A stretch of DNA of 64,000 bases from Hypoxylon rubiginosum. Its lineage: Eukaryota > Ascomycota > Sordariomycetes > Xylariales > Hypoxylaceae. Location of the stretch: contig CADCXA010000049.1 in assembly GCA_902806565.1 (NCBI GenBank), positions 1 to 64,000 on the forward strand, given 5' to 3'. This document shows, in pieces, positions 47,019 through 61,579 of the stretch (position 1 is its first letter; every line of letters starts with the position of its first letter). Below the pieces are notes generated by a model. The model had not been told where the DNA came from. It saw nothing but the letters and a program-made list of their open reading frames with translations, and searched no databases. Made by a program: the position numbers and the translations under genes.

Positions 47019-47315
47019 TCACTTGTCGCAGCTGTGATAGCATTCATCTTGCACCCCATTGTTGCAGGCTGGATCACTCGGCTCGGTACAGATCGAGCTC
47101 TCATAATATTGACATGTTTTATCTGTATGCGAGAACATACGTTAGACAATTCATACCATAGACTTAGAAATGACGGGTCAGGATTCTCCTGAGTCATTGC
47201 ACATACGCTGGCACACTTTGTCCCCCGGGCAGTCATCTCTTGTCGAGCATTCGCGCTGTTGCGCAAGGACCCCTAGTCCAAGGGAAAGGATTGAGAGAAG
47301 CTGGATGAAACGCAT
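47019..47315 (-). CDS. Small secreted cysteine-rich protein
   Basis: Predicted 70-aa secreted protein from two exons on the minus strand, 47315-47207 and 47122-47019. The intron is 84 bp (GTATGT, GTCTAAC branch, CATACAG). Splicing joins Gln-36 to His-37 and leads to a TGA stop at 47021-47019. Unspliced reading loses the cysteine pattern. The N-terminus is a signal peptide (MRFIQLLSILSLGLGVLA, cleavage near residue 18-20). The mature part of about 50 residues has eight cysteines (REC, DDC, KVC, KTC, SIC, PAC, DEC, HSC), enough for four disulfides. Size, secretion and cysteine density match candidate effectors or antimicrobial-type proteins of fungi, but I do not recognise a family. It is the last gene before the right AT-rich compartment, about 1.1 kb from the border. 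Confidence 0.75.
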
Positions 47316-48435
47316 GGTGTTGAAATGTTTTTCGTAGTTGTAATGTCTGATAATCAAATGTACCTAAATGTATTTGGTCTTATTTGTCGTTGGATTCTTT
47401 AGTCAACTGATTCAGGACTGTTGATTCTTCTGTCGGAGGCTTGAGAGCCAGCCCAAGTTTATATACTCGAATTGGCCTCCATCGTTTGCGGCAGTGAATA
47501 AGTATCATATAAGTACCTGTGCAAGGTAAATTCGCCTTCATAGTCTTACATTTATCGATTTCTTCCAGTTTGGGGTGTATAGGGCGATATCTTTTAGTAT
47601 AACATCTGATCGACATATTCAATTGGCCTGGTTCTAGATGTATTCTGCGATACCTGATGGTAGACTTATACTATCGTCCTATGAATACAAAACTGGAAGA
47701 CGTAAGCTGACTAGTGATATTCTCACTAGATGACCTAGATATGTCTCAAATATAGAAGCAGCGAGTAGATTATGCAATATATCACCGTGAAGGATGATTA
47801 AAGTGAAGTTTTACAGGCAAATAAATCATGAAGGCTGGCATGCAAATGTAACTGGAGATTCTCCGTCTTTTCCAGCTCCATTTCGGCAATAATAAAGGGG
47901 TAAATAAAGGGGCAATTAGTGGGGGGTTTCCATTATATAAGTACGTGCTTAGGTAATGGCTAAAAAGCTTAGTAATTAAGCCAATGAAGATTTAATGACA
48001 ACCTTTGCAATTGTCACTTTCAGACAAATAAAATCTTACTCAACTTATAAGTCTCGATTTGGATAATCAAGTCCATCTTTTCATCCTTAGTTTGTTCAAG
48101 TACATGAGGGATTTTCCACCGATCTTAAGCGAAGTGGGCGTTATGTGATGATTAGAAGAGTGCCGCCTGTAAACATGATTCGTACCTAGGTCTACTACCT
48201 GGTGCGGAACAAGACAGCGTTTATCGTCAACTTGCTGGTCTGTTTGCTAATTCAGACGACCCTCGCGTCGGCGCCCATGTATATAAGTAAGGTTGAATCC
48301 GTATTGCAGTCATGCTATCCCTTCAGCCGCTTAGTATCAACCCATATTCACAGTTTCGACGTATCCTAATCAAGTGAAACCTTTCTTCACTAGCTGCGTA
48401 ACCCGGCCGTGCAAGCACGGCCGGGAGGGAAGCTA
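47316..48435. other. Intergenic region and right compartment border
   Basis: About 1.1 kb upstream of the cysteine-rich gene, probably including its promoter. A TATA-like GTATATAAGTA (48279-48289) is followed by only a short frame with no features. A perfect GC-rich hairpin (48402-48425) stands directly at the border with AT-rich DNA. I see no gene. Confidence 0.55.
48402..48425. repeat. Perfect GC-rich hairpin at compartment border
   Basis: A 24-nt perfect inverted repeat: CCCGGCCGTGC faces GCACGGCCGGG with an AA loop (11-bp stem). It lies about 15 bp before the start of AT-only DNA. Such a hairpin near an element end recalls Helitron 3' termini, but the CTRR terminus expected after it is not present in that form. 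Confidence 0.85.
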
Positions 48436-49880
48436 TAGGTTTTTTTTTTAAATTATATAAACATTTCACCATCGTATTATATTAACTTTATATAATTTAA
48501 ATTAATTAGAATTTATCTATAAAAATATAAAATAAAAATTATAAAATTAATATTTAATTATTAAGTTTATTATTTTTTATTAAAATTTTTTATTAATTTA
48601 TATTATTTTTTTTTAATTAATATATTTATATTAATTATTTTATTTATATTTTATACCTTATATTTATATTTATATTTATTTTTTTTAAACTTTTATTTAA
48701 ATTTTATTATTTTTTTTTTTAGAAATTTTTTAATTAATAATTATTATTTTTTTTAATTATTAAAATATTATTATATTTATATTTATTAAAATTTTATTTA
48801 TTATTAATTTAAATGTTATTATTATTATTAATAAAATTATTAAATAATAAAATTAAATTAATATTTAATTTAAATATAATATTATTAAATATAAATTTAA
48901 ATTATTTAATTTTAATATAAATTAAAATTAATATTAATTTTATATATTTAATTTTTAGTTTTTTATTAGTTTTAAACTTTTTTTTATAATTATTATTATT
49001 AATTATTAATTTTAATTTATTTTATTTTTATATAATAAAAGCCTTTTTATAAAACTAACGATAAATAATAAAACTATTATTATTAAATTTTAAATTTAAA
49101 TTTAAAAAACCTTTTTTTAAAATTAAAAAATAATATTTATAATTATTTTCTAATTATTAACTTTTTAATTTTAAGTTTTTTAATTCCAGGCTTTTTAATT
49201 ATTAATTTTTATTTTATTTTTTCCTTTTTTTAATTATTTATTTTTAATATTTGTATTTATAATTTATATATTTTAACTAAGATTTTTAATAACTTTTATT
49301 TATAACGTTTATTTTTTTAAAGTTTTATTAATAATAAATTAAACTTTTAATTTTTTATTATTTTTTTATTTTTAAATAATAAAACTATTTTATTATATAT
49401 TAGATTTTAAATAAAATATATAAATATATATTAAAAAAACGCTTTTAAAATAAAATAATATTTAATATTATAATAAAAATTTAAATATAATAGGTTTTTA
49501 TTAATAGAAAATCCTAATAAATTTAATATATAAATTTATAATATATATAATTTATTTAATTTATTATTTTTATTTTTATTTTCTTTTAATATTATAACTA
49601 TATAACTATAATTAAATAAATAATAAATATTATTTTAAATTATTATTTAATTTTTATTATTATTAAAAAAGTTATTTATATTTAAAAATAAAATTATAAA
49701 ATTTTATATATAATAATTATTAAACTAAGTTAAATATATTTTTAATATAATATAAATTATTTTAATTTTAATTAACACTTTTATAAAATAACAAGTTTTA
49801 ATTAAAAAGTTATAATTATTTATTAATTTTTTTAAGTTTATTATAATTTTAATAATTAAAACTTATAAAAATACTTTTTT

Positions 49881-49975
49881 ATTATTTAAAATTAATTTAT
49901 TTAAAATTAATTTATTTAAAATTAACTTATTTAAAATTAATTTATTTAAAATTAACTCGCTTACGGTTAATTTAT
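49881..49975. repeat. 15-bp tandem array
   Basis: About six copies of a 15-bp unit close to ATTAATTTATTTAAA. The last copies are less mutated (ATTAACTCGCTTACGG), so they keep C and G. Confidence 0.7.
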
Positions 49976-51912
49976 TATATTTATATTTTAAGCTTATTAT
50001 TTTTTTTTATAATAAAAATAAAATAATAAATATTACTTATTAATTAAAATTTAAATAAAAAATATAATTATTTATTAATATTATTTTATTAATAAATTTA
50101 AATAATTATTATAATATTATAATAAAAAAATATTTAATATTATTTATCAGTTAAATTTATTAATAATTACTAAATAATAAAATCTTATAGTTAAATATAA
50201 TAAATAATTCGCTTTTAAAAATTTTTAAAATATAAAAATTATATTTATTTTTATATATTTATAATATATTAATGTTTTTTTCTACCGTTAAATATTAATA
50301 GTTACTAATAATAATAATATAAATAATATAAACTATTTTATAATTAATATTAAAAATTATATTAAAATAATTTAAAAAATTAAAACTAAATAATATATAT
50401 TAAATTTATATTATAACTATATATATAAATTATATAAAAATAACTTATAAATTAAATAATATAATTTATTAATATTATTTATTTTTAAATATATAAATAT
50501 AATATATATAAATTTAAATATATATAAATAATAAAATATTATATTTATTATAATATAAATAAAATTATAAAAATTTATTTATATAAATTATTTAAATATT
50601 TAAATAATAAATTATTTTAAAACTTAAAATATTAATAATTTATTATTTATTTATATATATAAATAAGTTATATAACATATAAATATTGTTTAATATTACT
50701 TTAATTTTTTATTTTTTATTTTAATATCTATTTTTTATTAATATATTTTTTATTAAAATAAAATATAAAATAAATTTAAAAAAAAATTGTATAGTTACCA
50801 CGTTTTTTAATAATAATAATAATATATTTAACTAAATTTAAAAAGTTATTTATATTTTTTATTTTAAATATAATTTATTATATATATTAATTATTTTATA
50901 TATTATTAATAATAATAAGTTTTATTATTTATTATTTTATAAAACTTATATAATTATTATTAAAAATATTTAAAATAATATTAAAAATATATAAAAACCG
51001 TATTTTTTTTTATTTATTAATTAAATTATTTCTTATTTACTAGTATTTTAAAATAATTTAATTAATATTAAAATTTATTATTTTTATATTTTTTATAAAA
51101 ACCGTGTAAATATAAATTATATGTTTAAATGTTATAATTAATTTTAAATATTATATATATATATTTATATTAATTATTTTTATTATAATTAATATATTAT
51201 ATTTAATAATTTCTTTTTAAAAACACTGGTTTTTTTTTTATAAAAATATATTTAAATAATAAAAAAATATATATATTAATAATTTATTTAATTATATTAA
51301 TTTTAAATTTAATTTTAACTGTAATTATTATATTTTTATATTATAGTTAATAAAACTAAAAAATAATTATATTATATTTAAAACTATAAATTTTTAATTA
51401 TTAGTTAATTAAATATATATATATCTTATAAAAAATTTATTAAATATTATTTATATTTTTTTTTTAATTATATGTTTTTTTATTAAGATTTTTATTATAT
51501 TTAAAATAAAAATTATATTATTATTTATTTAAAATTAAACTTTAAATAAAAAAATAAACTTTATTTAATATTATATATTTTTTAATTATTAATTAAACAT
51601 TATAATATAAATATTAAAATATATATATTATTTTATAATTATTTTTTTATTTAATTCCTTATATTTTAATTAAACTTTTATTTATTTGTTTCATTTAAAT
51701 TTTATTTATTTAAAAAATAATTAAAATATTTAATAATAATATTTTTTATTAAAAATATTTTATTATTTTTTTTAAATATAAAAATTTTTATAATAAATAA
51801 TTTATATAATAAATAATAACAATAAAATAACTTTTTAATTTTAAAATAAAAACTATTAATATTAAAAAAACTAGTTAAAAATATAATATTAATAAAGTTT
51901 TATAAAATGCAG

Positions 51913-52005
51913 GTAAAATTAAAAAAAAAATACAAGTAAAACTAAAAAAAAAAACGCAAGTGAAATTAAAAAAAAAAACGTAAGTAAAACTAAAAAAAAA
52001 AAAAC
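51913..52005 (+). repeat. A-rich tandem array, period about 25
   Basis: Four copies of a unit of the form GTAAAACT, a run of 9-13 A, then ACGCAA or a close variant. The A-run length varies between copies, consistent with slippage. The C/T differences between copies fit RIP. Confidence 0.65.
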
Positions 52006-52135
52006 CGATATTAAATATTTAAATAAATATTTAATTTATTTAATATATATTAAATAAATAAAACCTAATAATAATAATAATTTTAAGTATTTTTTTTTAA
52101 AAATATTATTATAAAAAATTAATGTTTTTAATATT

Positions 52136-52410
52136 ATAATAAAGTTTTATTTTTATATTAATGATTTTTAGTTTAAATAGTAGTTTTATTATTATTTATT
52201 TTAAATTATATTTAACTTAAAAAATAATTTAAAAAATGTTTTAATTAACATATTTAAAATATTTTATAAAAGAGTGTATATTTTTATAATATATGGTTAT
52301 TTAATTATATAAAAAGCTTTGTAAGTTTTTTAAAAGAAAAAAATAAAAAGAATCTAGTTATAAGGTAATTATATAATTTTTTATAAAATATTAATTATTA
52401 TATTTTATTA
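52136..52410 (+). repeat. Dispersed repeat B, right copy
   Basis: Second copy of the repeat at 5076-5346, same orientation, with differences mostly G/A and C/T. Confidence 0.7.
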
Positions 52411-55400
52411 TAACCTTTTTTTAGATTTAAATAAGGTTTTATTTTAGTTTGAATTTATAAAAGAAAACTTTTTATTTACTTTTTCTTATATTAAATTAAT
52501 TAGTTTATTTTAAAACCTTTTTTATAAATTATATTATAAGTTTATTTTTATTATTTAATTTTATAAAATTACTAGTTTTTTTTTGTTTCTTAGTTAATAT
52601 AAAATATATCTTTTTTATAAATGGCTTTTTAGTTTTAAATAATTTATTAATTATATTAATTAAAGTAATATATTAGTTTTAACTTATTTAATTATAAGAA
52701 TTAACAAGTTATAATTTATTTGTTACAGCTTTTTATATATTAATTATTTATTTATTAACTAATATAAATAGTTTTTATTTATATTTAATTTTTTAAGTTA
52801 AGTTTATTTAAAAAATTAAGTTATAATTAAGGTTTAATAAATATTTATATTGTTTTTTAAGGTTAATTTTATTTTTAAAAAAATGTTAAGTTTTAATTTT
52901 TTATATAATTTTATTAAAAATAATTATAGTGGTAATATTTTTTTTTAAACTGTTTTTAGTTTTATTTTTCCCTTTTTTTACAGGCTTAAAGTTTAAAAAA
53001 TTATTTAAAAAATTAAATAAGTTATTACTTAAAAAGTTATTTTTAATGTTTTTAATTATATTAATTATTATAAATTATAATCTTACCGGGTTTATTTTAA
53101 ATATAAAATTACATATTAATTTAATTAGTATTATAAGCCGTTTAATAAGTAAAAATTTCTTAGTAATTACTTTAATTTTAATATATTTAAATGTTATTTT
53201 TATAAAAATATTTAAAATTAAAATTTAATTAAAATTCTTATCTTTTAGTAATTAAAATAAAATAATTGGTTTTTTAAATAATAAATAAAAAATATATATT
53301 ATTTAATAACTACATATCTAGTTATTATTTTAAAAGATAATTTAAATTTAATATAAATTTTTAAAATTTTTAATTATTATTCTTTATTTATTATTACTAT
53401 ATATCTTATTTAAATTTATAAATAATATTTATATTTTAATAAAAAAAAAGTTTACTTTATCTATAAAAATATTAAAAATATATATTTATTTCTTTATTAT
53501 ATTAATTAGTATTATATAAAAATAAGAGGTTATATAATTATTAAAGTTCTTATTTAATGTTATAAAATTATAATAAACTGTTAAAAAAATAAATCACAGG
53601 TTATATTATTTAATTAAAGTAAATATAATGTTATTAAAATTATTTATTTTATAGTTTTTTAAAGTTTATAATATTTTAATTTTATAGATTAACTTAATAA
53701 GTGGTATGTTTTTTATAATAAATAATTAAAGTTCTTTAATTTTTATTAATTTATTATATTTTTTATTTTTATATAAGATTAAAAAATTTATAATTATAAA
53801 TGTAAGTTTTTTATATTAAAGTTTAAGGTTTATTTTTAATAAAAATAAAATGTTTTATAATATAATTATAATATATAAATTCGGTTTTAACTAAATAAAA
53901 AAAAAAATATTATTATTATAAGTTTTAAAAGTTTTAATTAATATTTTTATTAATTAATAATATTATTAATATAATAAATATTTTTTAAAAAATTTATAAT
54001 ATTAATTAACATTACTTTTATTTTTTTATATATTATTACTATAATTATAAAATATCACGAATTTTAGTTTTTTAAAAAAAAAAATAAAAAATATAAAATA
54101 AATTATATTAATTAAAATAAAAAAAAAGTATTAGATATTTTTTATATTTATATAGTTTTATATAAATATTTTATTAAATGGTTTATTATATAAATAAACC
54201 CTTATTAATTTTAATTATAAGTTAATAAAATGTTAATATAATATGTAAATCAGTCTTTAATTAGCGGTACCCATTTTTTTTAAGGTGATAAAAAACTAAG
54301 AATTTTATAATAGTTTTTATTTTTTATATTTTCTTTTTTCTTAAATTTTTTAATTTTTTTAAAATATCTTAGATTATTTTTTAAAATAGTAAAAAATATT
54401 TAAGTTATAATAATTATATTTACTTTTATTTGTTTAAAAGGATTTAAAATGTTTAATAATGATAATAATATTATAAAATTTATTATTACGTAGTATATTT
54501 AAAAGTGTTATAAAAACCTTAATTTTAATATATTATTTTTATTATTATTTTTTAATTTTAATAATATTATTTTTATATTTAAATATACGTTTTAAAAAGA
54601 GTTTAATATAAATATTAAAACTTATTTTTAAGTTTAAAACACTTTTATAAATATATTATTTATTTTTTATAATTATAATTTTAATTTATTCTTTTAAAAT
54701 TAACTTAATATAAAACTTTTATTAAAATTATTTAAGGGATCACGTTTTATTATAAACAGGATATATTATAATTAGTTTTTTTAAAACCTCGATATTTAGA
54801 TTAATACTTAATAAATAAATTAAATTTTTAATATTATATTTATTTTTAATTAATTATCGCTTCTAATATATAAATAATTATAAATAAATAAATAACTTGT
54901 TATTTTTAATTAAGTTATTTTAAATATAAAGGTTAATTTTAAATTTATATTATAACTTTTATTAATTAAAATAAGTTTTAGGTTAAAAAAATTATCGTAA
55001 TTTATATTTCTTTAAATTATTAATTTTTATAGTTCTTTAAAACTTTATATAATAATAAAACCTTTAATTTTATTATTTTTATTATTTTTAGTAAATAACC
55101 TAATAGATTTTTAGTTAAAATTTTTATTTTTAACTTTTAAGTTTTATATTAATAATAAGCACCTATAAATTAATAAGGTTTAATAATTTTATAAAAAAAT
55201 TTAACTAATATAATTTACTAGATAATTTATAATATAAATTTCTATATATTTAATAATTTTATTATTAACTAGTATATTTTTTAAAAAATATTTAATAAAG
55301 GTTTTTAATAAATAACTAATTTTTTATAAAATTATTATCTTTTTTTTAAATAGCTATTTTTAAAATAATCGTTATTTTTATTTATTAATATTAAATATAT

Positions 55401-58400
55401 AAATTTTTTAAACAATTATTTTAATAAGTTTATATAAAATAATTACCACGTTTTTAATTTTTTTATTTAAATATATAGTTTTTTAAATAAAATAGTTTAT
55501 TAATGTTATTAATATTATATAAAAGCATTTAATTTTATTAATTATATTAAAATATAGCTTTTTTTTAATTATAAGTTTATTTTTAATATTATAAAAAGGT
55601 TTTATAGTATCTATGTTATTTTAATGTTTAATAAAAAGTGTGAATTTTATAACTACTAATTCGGGAATTTTTAAGTTTAAAAGTATTAAGATTTTTTTTT
55701 AATTAAGGATCTTATATTAAAGAATTCGCTAATTTAATTTTAATAGTTTGGTATTAAAATTTTAAATTAAATAAAATAAAAAATAAAGTTTTTATATTAA
55801 ATATTATATTTTTTTATTTTATTAATAAGATTAATTTAATTTTAAAATAAATAAAAAATAAAACAAAAATTAAATAAATAAATTAACTTTAAATAATAAA
55901 AATTTAAAATTTATAAAAAAGGAAATAAATAAAGTATTTTAAATAAAATTTTTTAATTATATGTTAATTATATATTATATATTTATAGATTCTTAGCTAT
56001 AATATTAAATATAAATATAATTATTTTCTTTTATTTTTTTAAACTAATAATTATTTTATTTTTATATTAATTAATATAACTTAAAGTTAATAAATGTTTT
56101 AAAATTTAATATAATAATATATCTTTTTTTTATTTTTTTAAAAAGATAAATTTTAATTTACTATAATTAAAAAACTTTATCCCTAAAAATAATCTTGTTT
56201 TTTAAAACAATTTTAATAGTTTATTACCTTATTTTACTATTAATTAAAATATATTTATTTTAATATAAATTATTTTAATAAATTTTTATATTATTATTTT
56301 TAATAATTAAGTTTATTATTTTTTAACTTATAAGATAATTAAATGCCCTAGTATTTTTTTTTTATTATAAAAAATATTATTTTTATTTTAATTAAATTAT
56401 TTATTATTTAATCTTATAATCTAAAAATTATTAAAAAAATTATTAAATTCTTAATATTTTTACTTATTTTTTATAAAAAGTTTAAATTAATTTTTTAAAA
56501 ACATGGTTTTTAAAATAATATTACTTAGTTTATAAATATTATATTTATTTTTTTTATGGATTTAATTAATTAAATAAAATTTTAATTAATTATAATAAAA
56601 CTTGTTTTTATTTAAAATATTAATATAATAAAAAGTGTTAAATAAAAATATAAAATTATTTTTTTATAATATTATATTTTTAATTTGTTTTATATATTTT
56701 TTATTTTTTTATTTAACTGCCTTTTTTTTTTCCTTTTAAAAATAGCGATTAATTTTTAAAAATCTTTTTTTTTTCTTTATAAAAATCTTATCTGGATTAT
56801 TAAAAACTCCTTATAATTTTTTATTTTATTTTATTTAAATATTTATTATATAAAAATTATAATTTTAATAAGTATTATAGTTTTTTATTTATATATAACT
56901 TTATATAAAAAAACTTTATTAAGTTTAATTAATATTTAATTAATTTAAATAATTTTAAATAAACGTAATATTTAACTTTTATTATTTTTATTTAAAATTT
57001 AAAAAAGTCTTTTAGTAATTTTTTTATAATTAACTTTTATTTAGTTTTATATTTTAAAATAATAAAAAGGGTTTATTTTTCTTTTTATTTTTATTTTTAG
57101 ATAGGTGTTTTTAAAAGTTTTTTTAAATTTTAAACCCTTATTACACTTTATTAATAAAAAGGTTTTATAATTAAAAATAATTTTTTTTTAAATAAAGTTA
57201 ATTATAACCTTTATTTTAATATTAAAAATAACTTTTATTTTAAGTTAATTATTAACTTTTTTTTTTGTTTTTATAATAGCTTTTTTTTTTTAATTATAAA
57301 ATATATATTATATATTAATAATTTATATAATAAAAAAATTATTTAGTTTATTATATAAACCTGGTTTATAAAGTTTAATAGTTTAAAATTTTTAATAATT
57401 AAGGTATATAAAAATAGCTTAAATTATATTTAAATTTTTTTTTTTTTAATAATATATATTTTTTATTTTATTAATCGTAAAATCGCGTATTTTATAATTA
57501 TATTTAATATGATTTTTTTAAATAATTAATTTTTTTTATAAAAATGAATTAATAATTCGTTGTTAATAAAACTTTTTTTTAAACTTTTTTTATAAGATAC
57601 TTTTAATTATTATATATTAAAATACTTTATTTTGAAATTTTATTTTAATATATTAATTTTTTATTGTTTTTTTATTTTTTAAATAAAAAAAATAAATAAG
57701 GATATTTAAATATCTTATAATCTCTTAGGATTTATTATTTTAATTTTTTAATAGTTATAATAAGAAATACTTAATATCAAAAAAAACTAGAAAAATTAAG
57801 ATAATTTAAATAAAATAAATTTAACTATTAATATATTTATTAATATTGTTTTTTTATTAATTATTTTTTTTGTTTAAAAAGTTTTTTTTTTTATAAAATA
57901 AAAAGTTGGTTATTATATTAAATTTATTAAATATATGTTTAATTTTAAAATTAAATAATTTAATATAAATAATTTATTAAATTAACTTTATTTTTAATAA
58001 ACTTATAAATTTATTATTTAATTAAGTAATTAATGTTTTTATATTTATTTATAATAAAAAATAAATATTATAAAAGTGGATTTATAGCTAGTAAAAAAAC
58101 TTTATAACAGTTAAAGTTTTAAGTTTTAAAATATTATAATTCTTTTTTATTTTATATTATATATTTAATTTATATTTTAAAAAATAAAAAATGTTTTAAT
58201 TATTAAGTTATTTTAATATATAACCTTAATTATTTTTTAAAGTATTTATTTATAAAATAATTAACTTTTTATAAATATAATTAAAATTAATAAGGTATAA
58301 AATGTTACTTAATATATTTTTTAATATTTATATAACTTATTTCTAGTTTTTTATTTATTCTTATAAAATATTTTTTTAAAGTAATTTTATTAAAAGTATA

Positions 58401-60394
58401 ATAATTAAGGCGTATAATTTAACTTAAAGTTTAAAATAAATAATAATATTAATAAAAGATTTAATATTTTTTATATTTTTATATTTTAAAGGTTTTTAAT
58501 AAGGTTGGTTTTTTTTTATAAATATTATAGATATATTTTATAATTTTTGTTATTAAATAATAGAATTTTAACTTTTCTTTATTTACTATTACGTTAATAA
58601 GTTTGAAATTTAATAGGATAATATTAATATTTTTTATATATTTAAAAATAAAACGTTGTATTTTAAAATAAATTTCTTAATTTTTATATTAAGTAGTTGG
58701 TTTTTTAATTTTTATATTATTAAAAAAAGGCTTGTATTTATTTAATATAAAGTTATAAAGTATTTAAGTGATTATTTTTAAAAAATAAGTAATTAAATTT
58801 ATTATTTTTTATAATAATATTATTATTTTTATTAATTTAATTAATATAGTAAAAACTATTAGTTATTTATTAAAAAGGTTTAATTTTACTTAGTTATATT
58901 TTAAGAACCAGTTTATTATAAATAAAATTTAATATATTATAAATTTTATAAAGAATTTTTTATAGTTTTTTAATAAAAAAATATTTTAAATTATCTTTTT
59001 ATTAAGCTTAATATAAAAGTTAATTAGTTTAAAAAAAATTTTTTTTTTTTTAATAATAAATTAAGTATTTTAATATAGGTTATAGTTTTTTTATAAAATA
59101 TTATTTTTTAAATGCTTCTTTAAAATTTAAATAATTTTATTTTTAAAAAAAATAAAAATTAAAATACTTTTAATTTATTATATAAAATATAAAATGGTTT
59201 TAATTATATAATTAAATATTATACCTTTTTTTATATAATTAATTTTATTAAAGTTTTAAACTAAGGTTATTTTTTTTTTATAAAATATTTTAATAAGAAT
59301 ATTTTTTTTAATATTAATTATTTTAGAAATTTTTAACTTTTTTTTAATTACTTTAAGTTTATTAAGTTTTAAATATTTATTATAAAGCTAAGTTATAAAT
59401 TTAAAGTGGATATTTTTATAAAGGTTTTTTTTATAAAACGTTAAAAGGTTTTTAACTTAGTTTTATATTAATTAAAAGAACTTTTTTTTTTAGTTAAATA
59501 ATTTTAATAATATAAATTTATTAATAAAAATATTATTAATAAAATTAATTTTTAAGGCTTTAGGTTTATATATAATATTAATAAAAATTAAACTAAAGTT
59601 AATTTTTACTTTATATTAACTTTAATTTTTTTTTTTTTTTACTTTTTTAATAACTCCTTAAATAATAGTTTTTATAATTTTAAGAAAATTATTATTTATT
59701 AATATATAAAAAATTATTTTATTTTTATTAAAATTATACTTAAAAATATTTATTAAACTAATTTATATATTATTATAAAAATTATTAAAAAAGTTAAAAA
59801 AGTTTATTTTATTAATTAATATTAATAAAATTTATAAATTTATTTTATAAAATAAAACACTTTTTTTTTTATTATTATTTATTTTTTTTACTGTGGATCT
59901 TTTATAATTATTAATATAATTTTAGTTATTAACAGCTAGTAATTTTCTGGGATAAATTTTAATTATATTAGTTTTTTTATTTATTTTTTATTTAATTAAT
60001 TAAACGTTAATAATATTTTTATTAATATTTCTTTAAAAATTAAATTACTTATTATTTTAAAGTTTTTATAATAAAAACTTATTTTTATAAGAAAAATAAA
60101 ATTTAATTTTAATAATAATTTAAATAATATAAAAATATTTTTTATAATATAAATTAAATATTATAAGAATTAGTTTTTAATTTAAATAAGATTTTTTATA
60201 ACTTTTATAACTTTTATAAAAATATAAGATTTAAATTTTAATTATATTAAATAAGTTTTAAATATTAAAAATTTAAATTTTATTATATAAAACTTAATAA
60301 TTAAATTAAACTGTGTTTTTATATTAATTACTGTAATTATTTTATCCTTATTTTTATATAATTTTATTTTAATTAAAAATTAAAGTAAAAATTA

Positions 60395-61579
60395 AATATA
60401 TATAACTAGGTTATAATAAGTGAGATTTTTTTATATATAAAAAAAACTTATATAAAAAAGTAATAATAAAAACTTTTTTTTATTAATTAAATTAATTTAA
60501 ATAAAATTCTTTTAAATTTTAAGTTTTAAACTTATTTTATTTATATTAATAAGGTTTTTTTTATATTTTTTAATAATAAACTTAATAATATATATAAAAA
60601 TAAAATAAGCTTATAATTTATTTAATATATTTTTAAATAAGTTTATAAATCCTGGTATTATTTAAATTATTTTTTTTTAAATAATTAAAAATTACTTATT
60701 TAAATTAACTATAATTTTTTTAAGTTAAAATTTTTAAATTTTATAATTAAAGAAAATACTGGTTTTAATAAATTCTAAGCCCTTAATAAAATTAATAACT
60801 TTTAAAAACTTTTATAGAACTTTTTTAATATTATTATTTTTATTTTTAATATTAATATTAATAAGGTTTTTTTTAAAACTTATTTTTTATTTAATATTAA
60901 AAATTTAACTAGGGTTTTTTATTTAAAAAATTATATATATTTTAACTTAATTAAAATCCTTTTATATTTATTTTTTATAATAATAAATATATATATTTAA
61001 ATTATTAAAAATTAAATTATTATTTAAGTTTAAAATAAAATTAATATTTAAATAAAAAATATTAGTTTAATTTAATCCTTTTTATAAATAAGGTTTTTAT
61101 AGTTTTTTTTTTTTTTTATTTATTTATATTTTATAAAAAATTTTAATTTATATTTAATAATATCTTATATAATAGGTAATTAAATCGCTATTTAGGTTAT
61201 ATTTTTTAATATAATTAAAAATATTTTTTTTAATAAAAACTTTTTAATAATATATTTTAATAATAATATATTTAAAGATTAAAATATTTATAAGTTTTAT
61301 GTTTTTTATTATTTTTTTTAAAATATACTTTTTATTTATATAATTATAATATAAAATATTATTATTATTTAAATATTTAATTATTTTATAATTTACTATA
61401 AAATAAAAAATATTTTTATAAAAATAACAATTTTAAAAATTATAATTTAACTTTAAATTTATATATTTTAAATTAAGTATTTATTAATAATTTAATAAAA
61501 CTTAATTAATTAATAATTTAATTTAATTAATTTATAAGTTAAAAAAAAAACCTTTTATATTTAATATATTAATTAATAT
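60395..61579 (+). repeat. Dispersed repeat A, right copy
   Basis: Second copy of the repeat at 1407-2591, same orientation and nearly the same length. Both copies end within TTAATATATTAATTAATAT, after which the sequences diverge completely, so the end is a real element or duplication boundary. Confidence 0.8.

Noticed and set aside
52929..53228. 99-codon frame in the right flank that resembles a hydrophobic membrane protein
   Set aside because: Hydrophobicity follows from T-rich codons in AT-only DNA; no homologous pattern or splice support.
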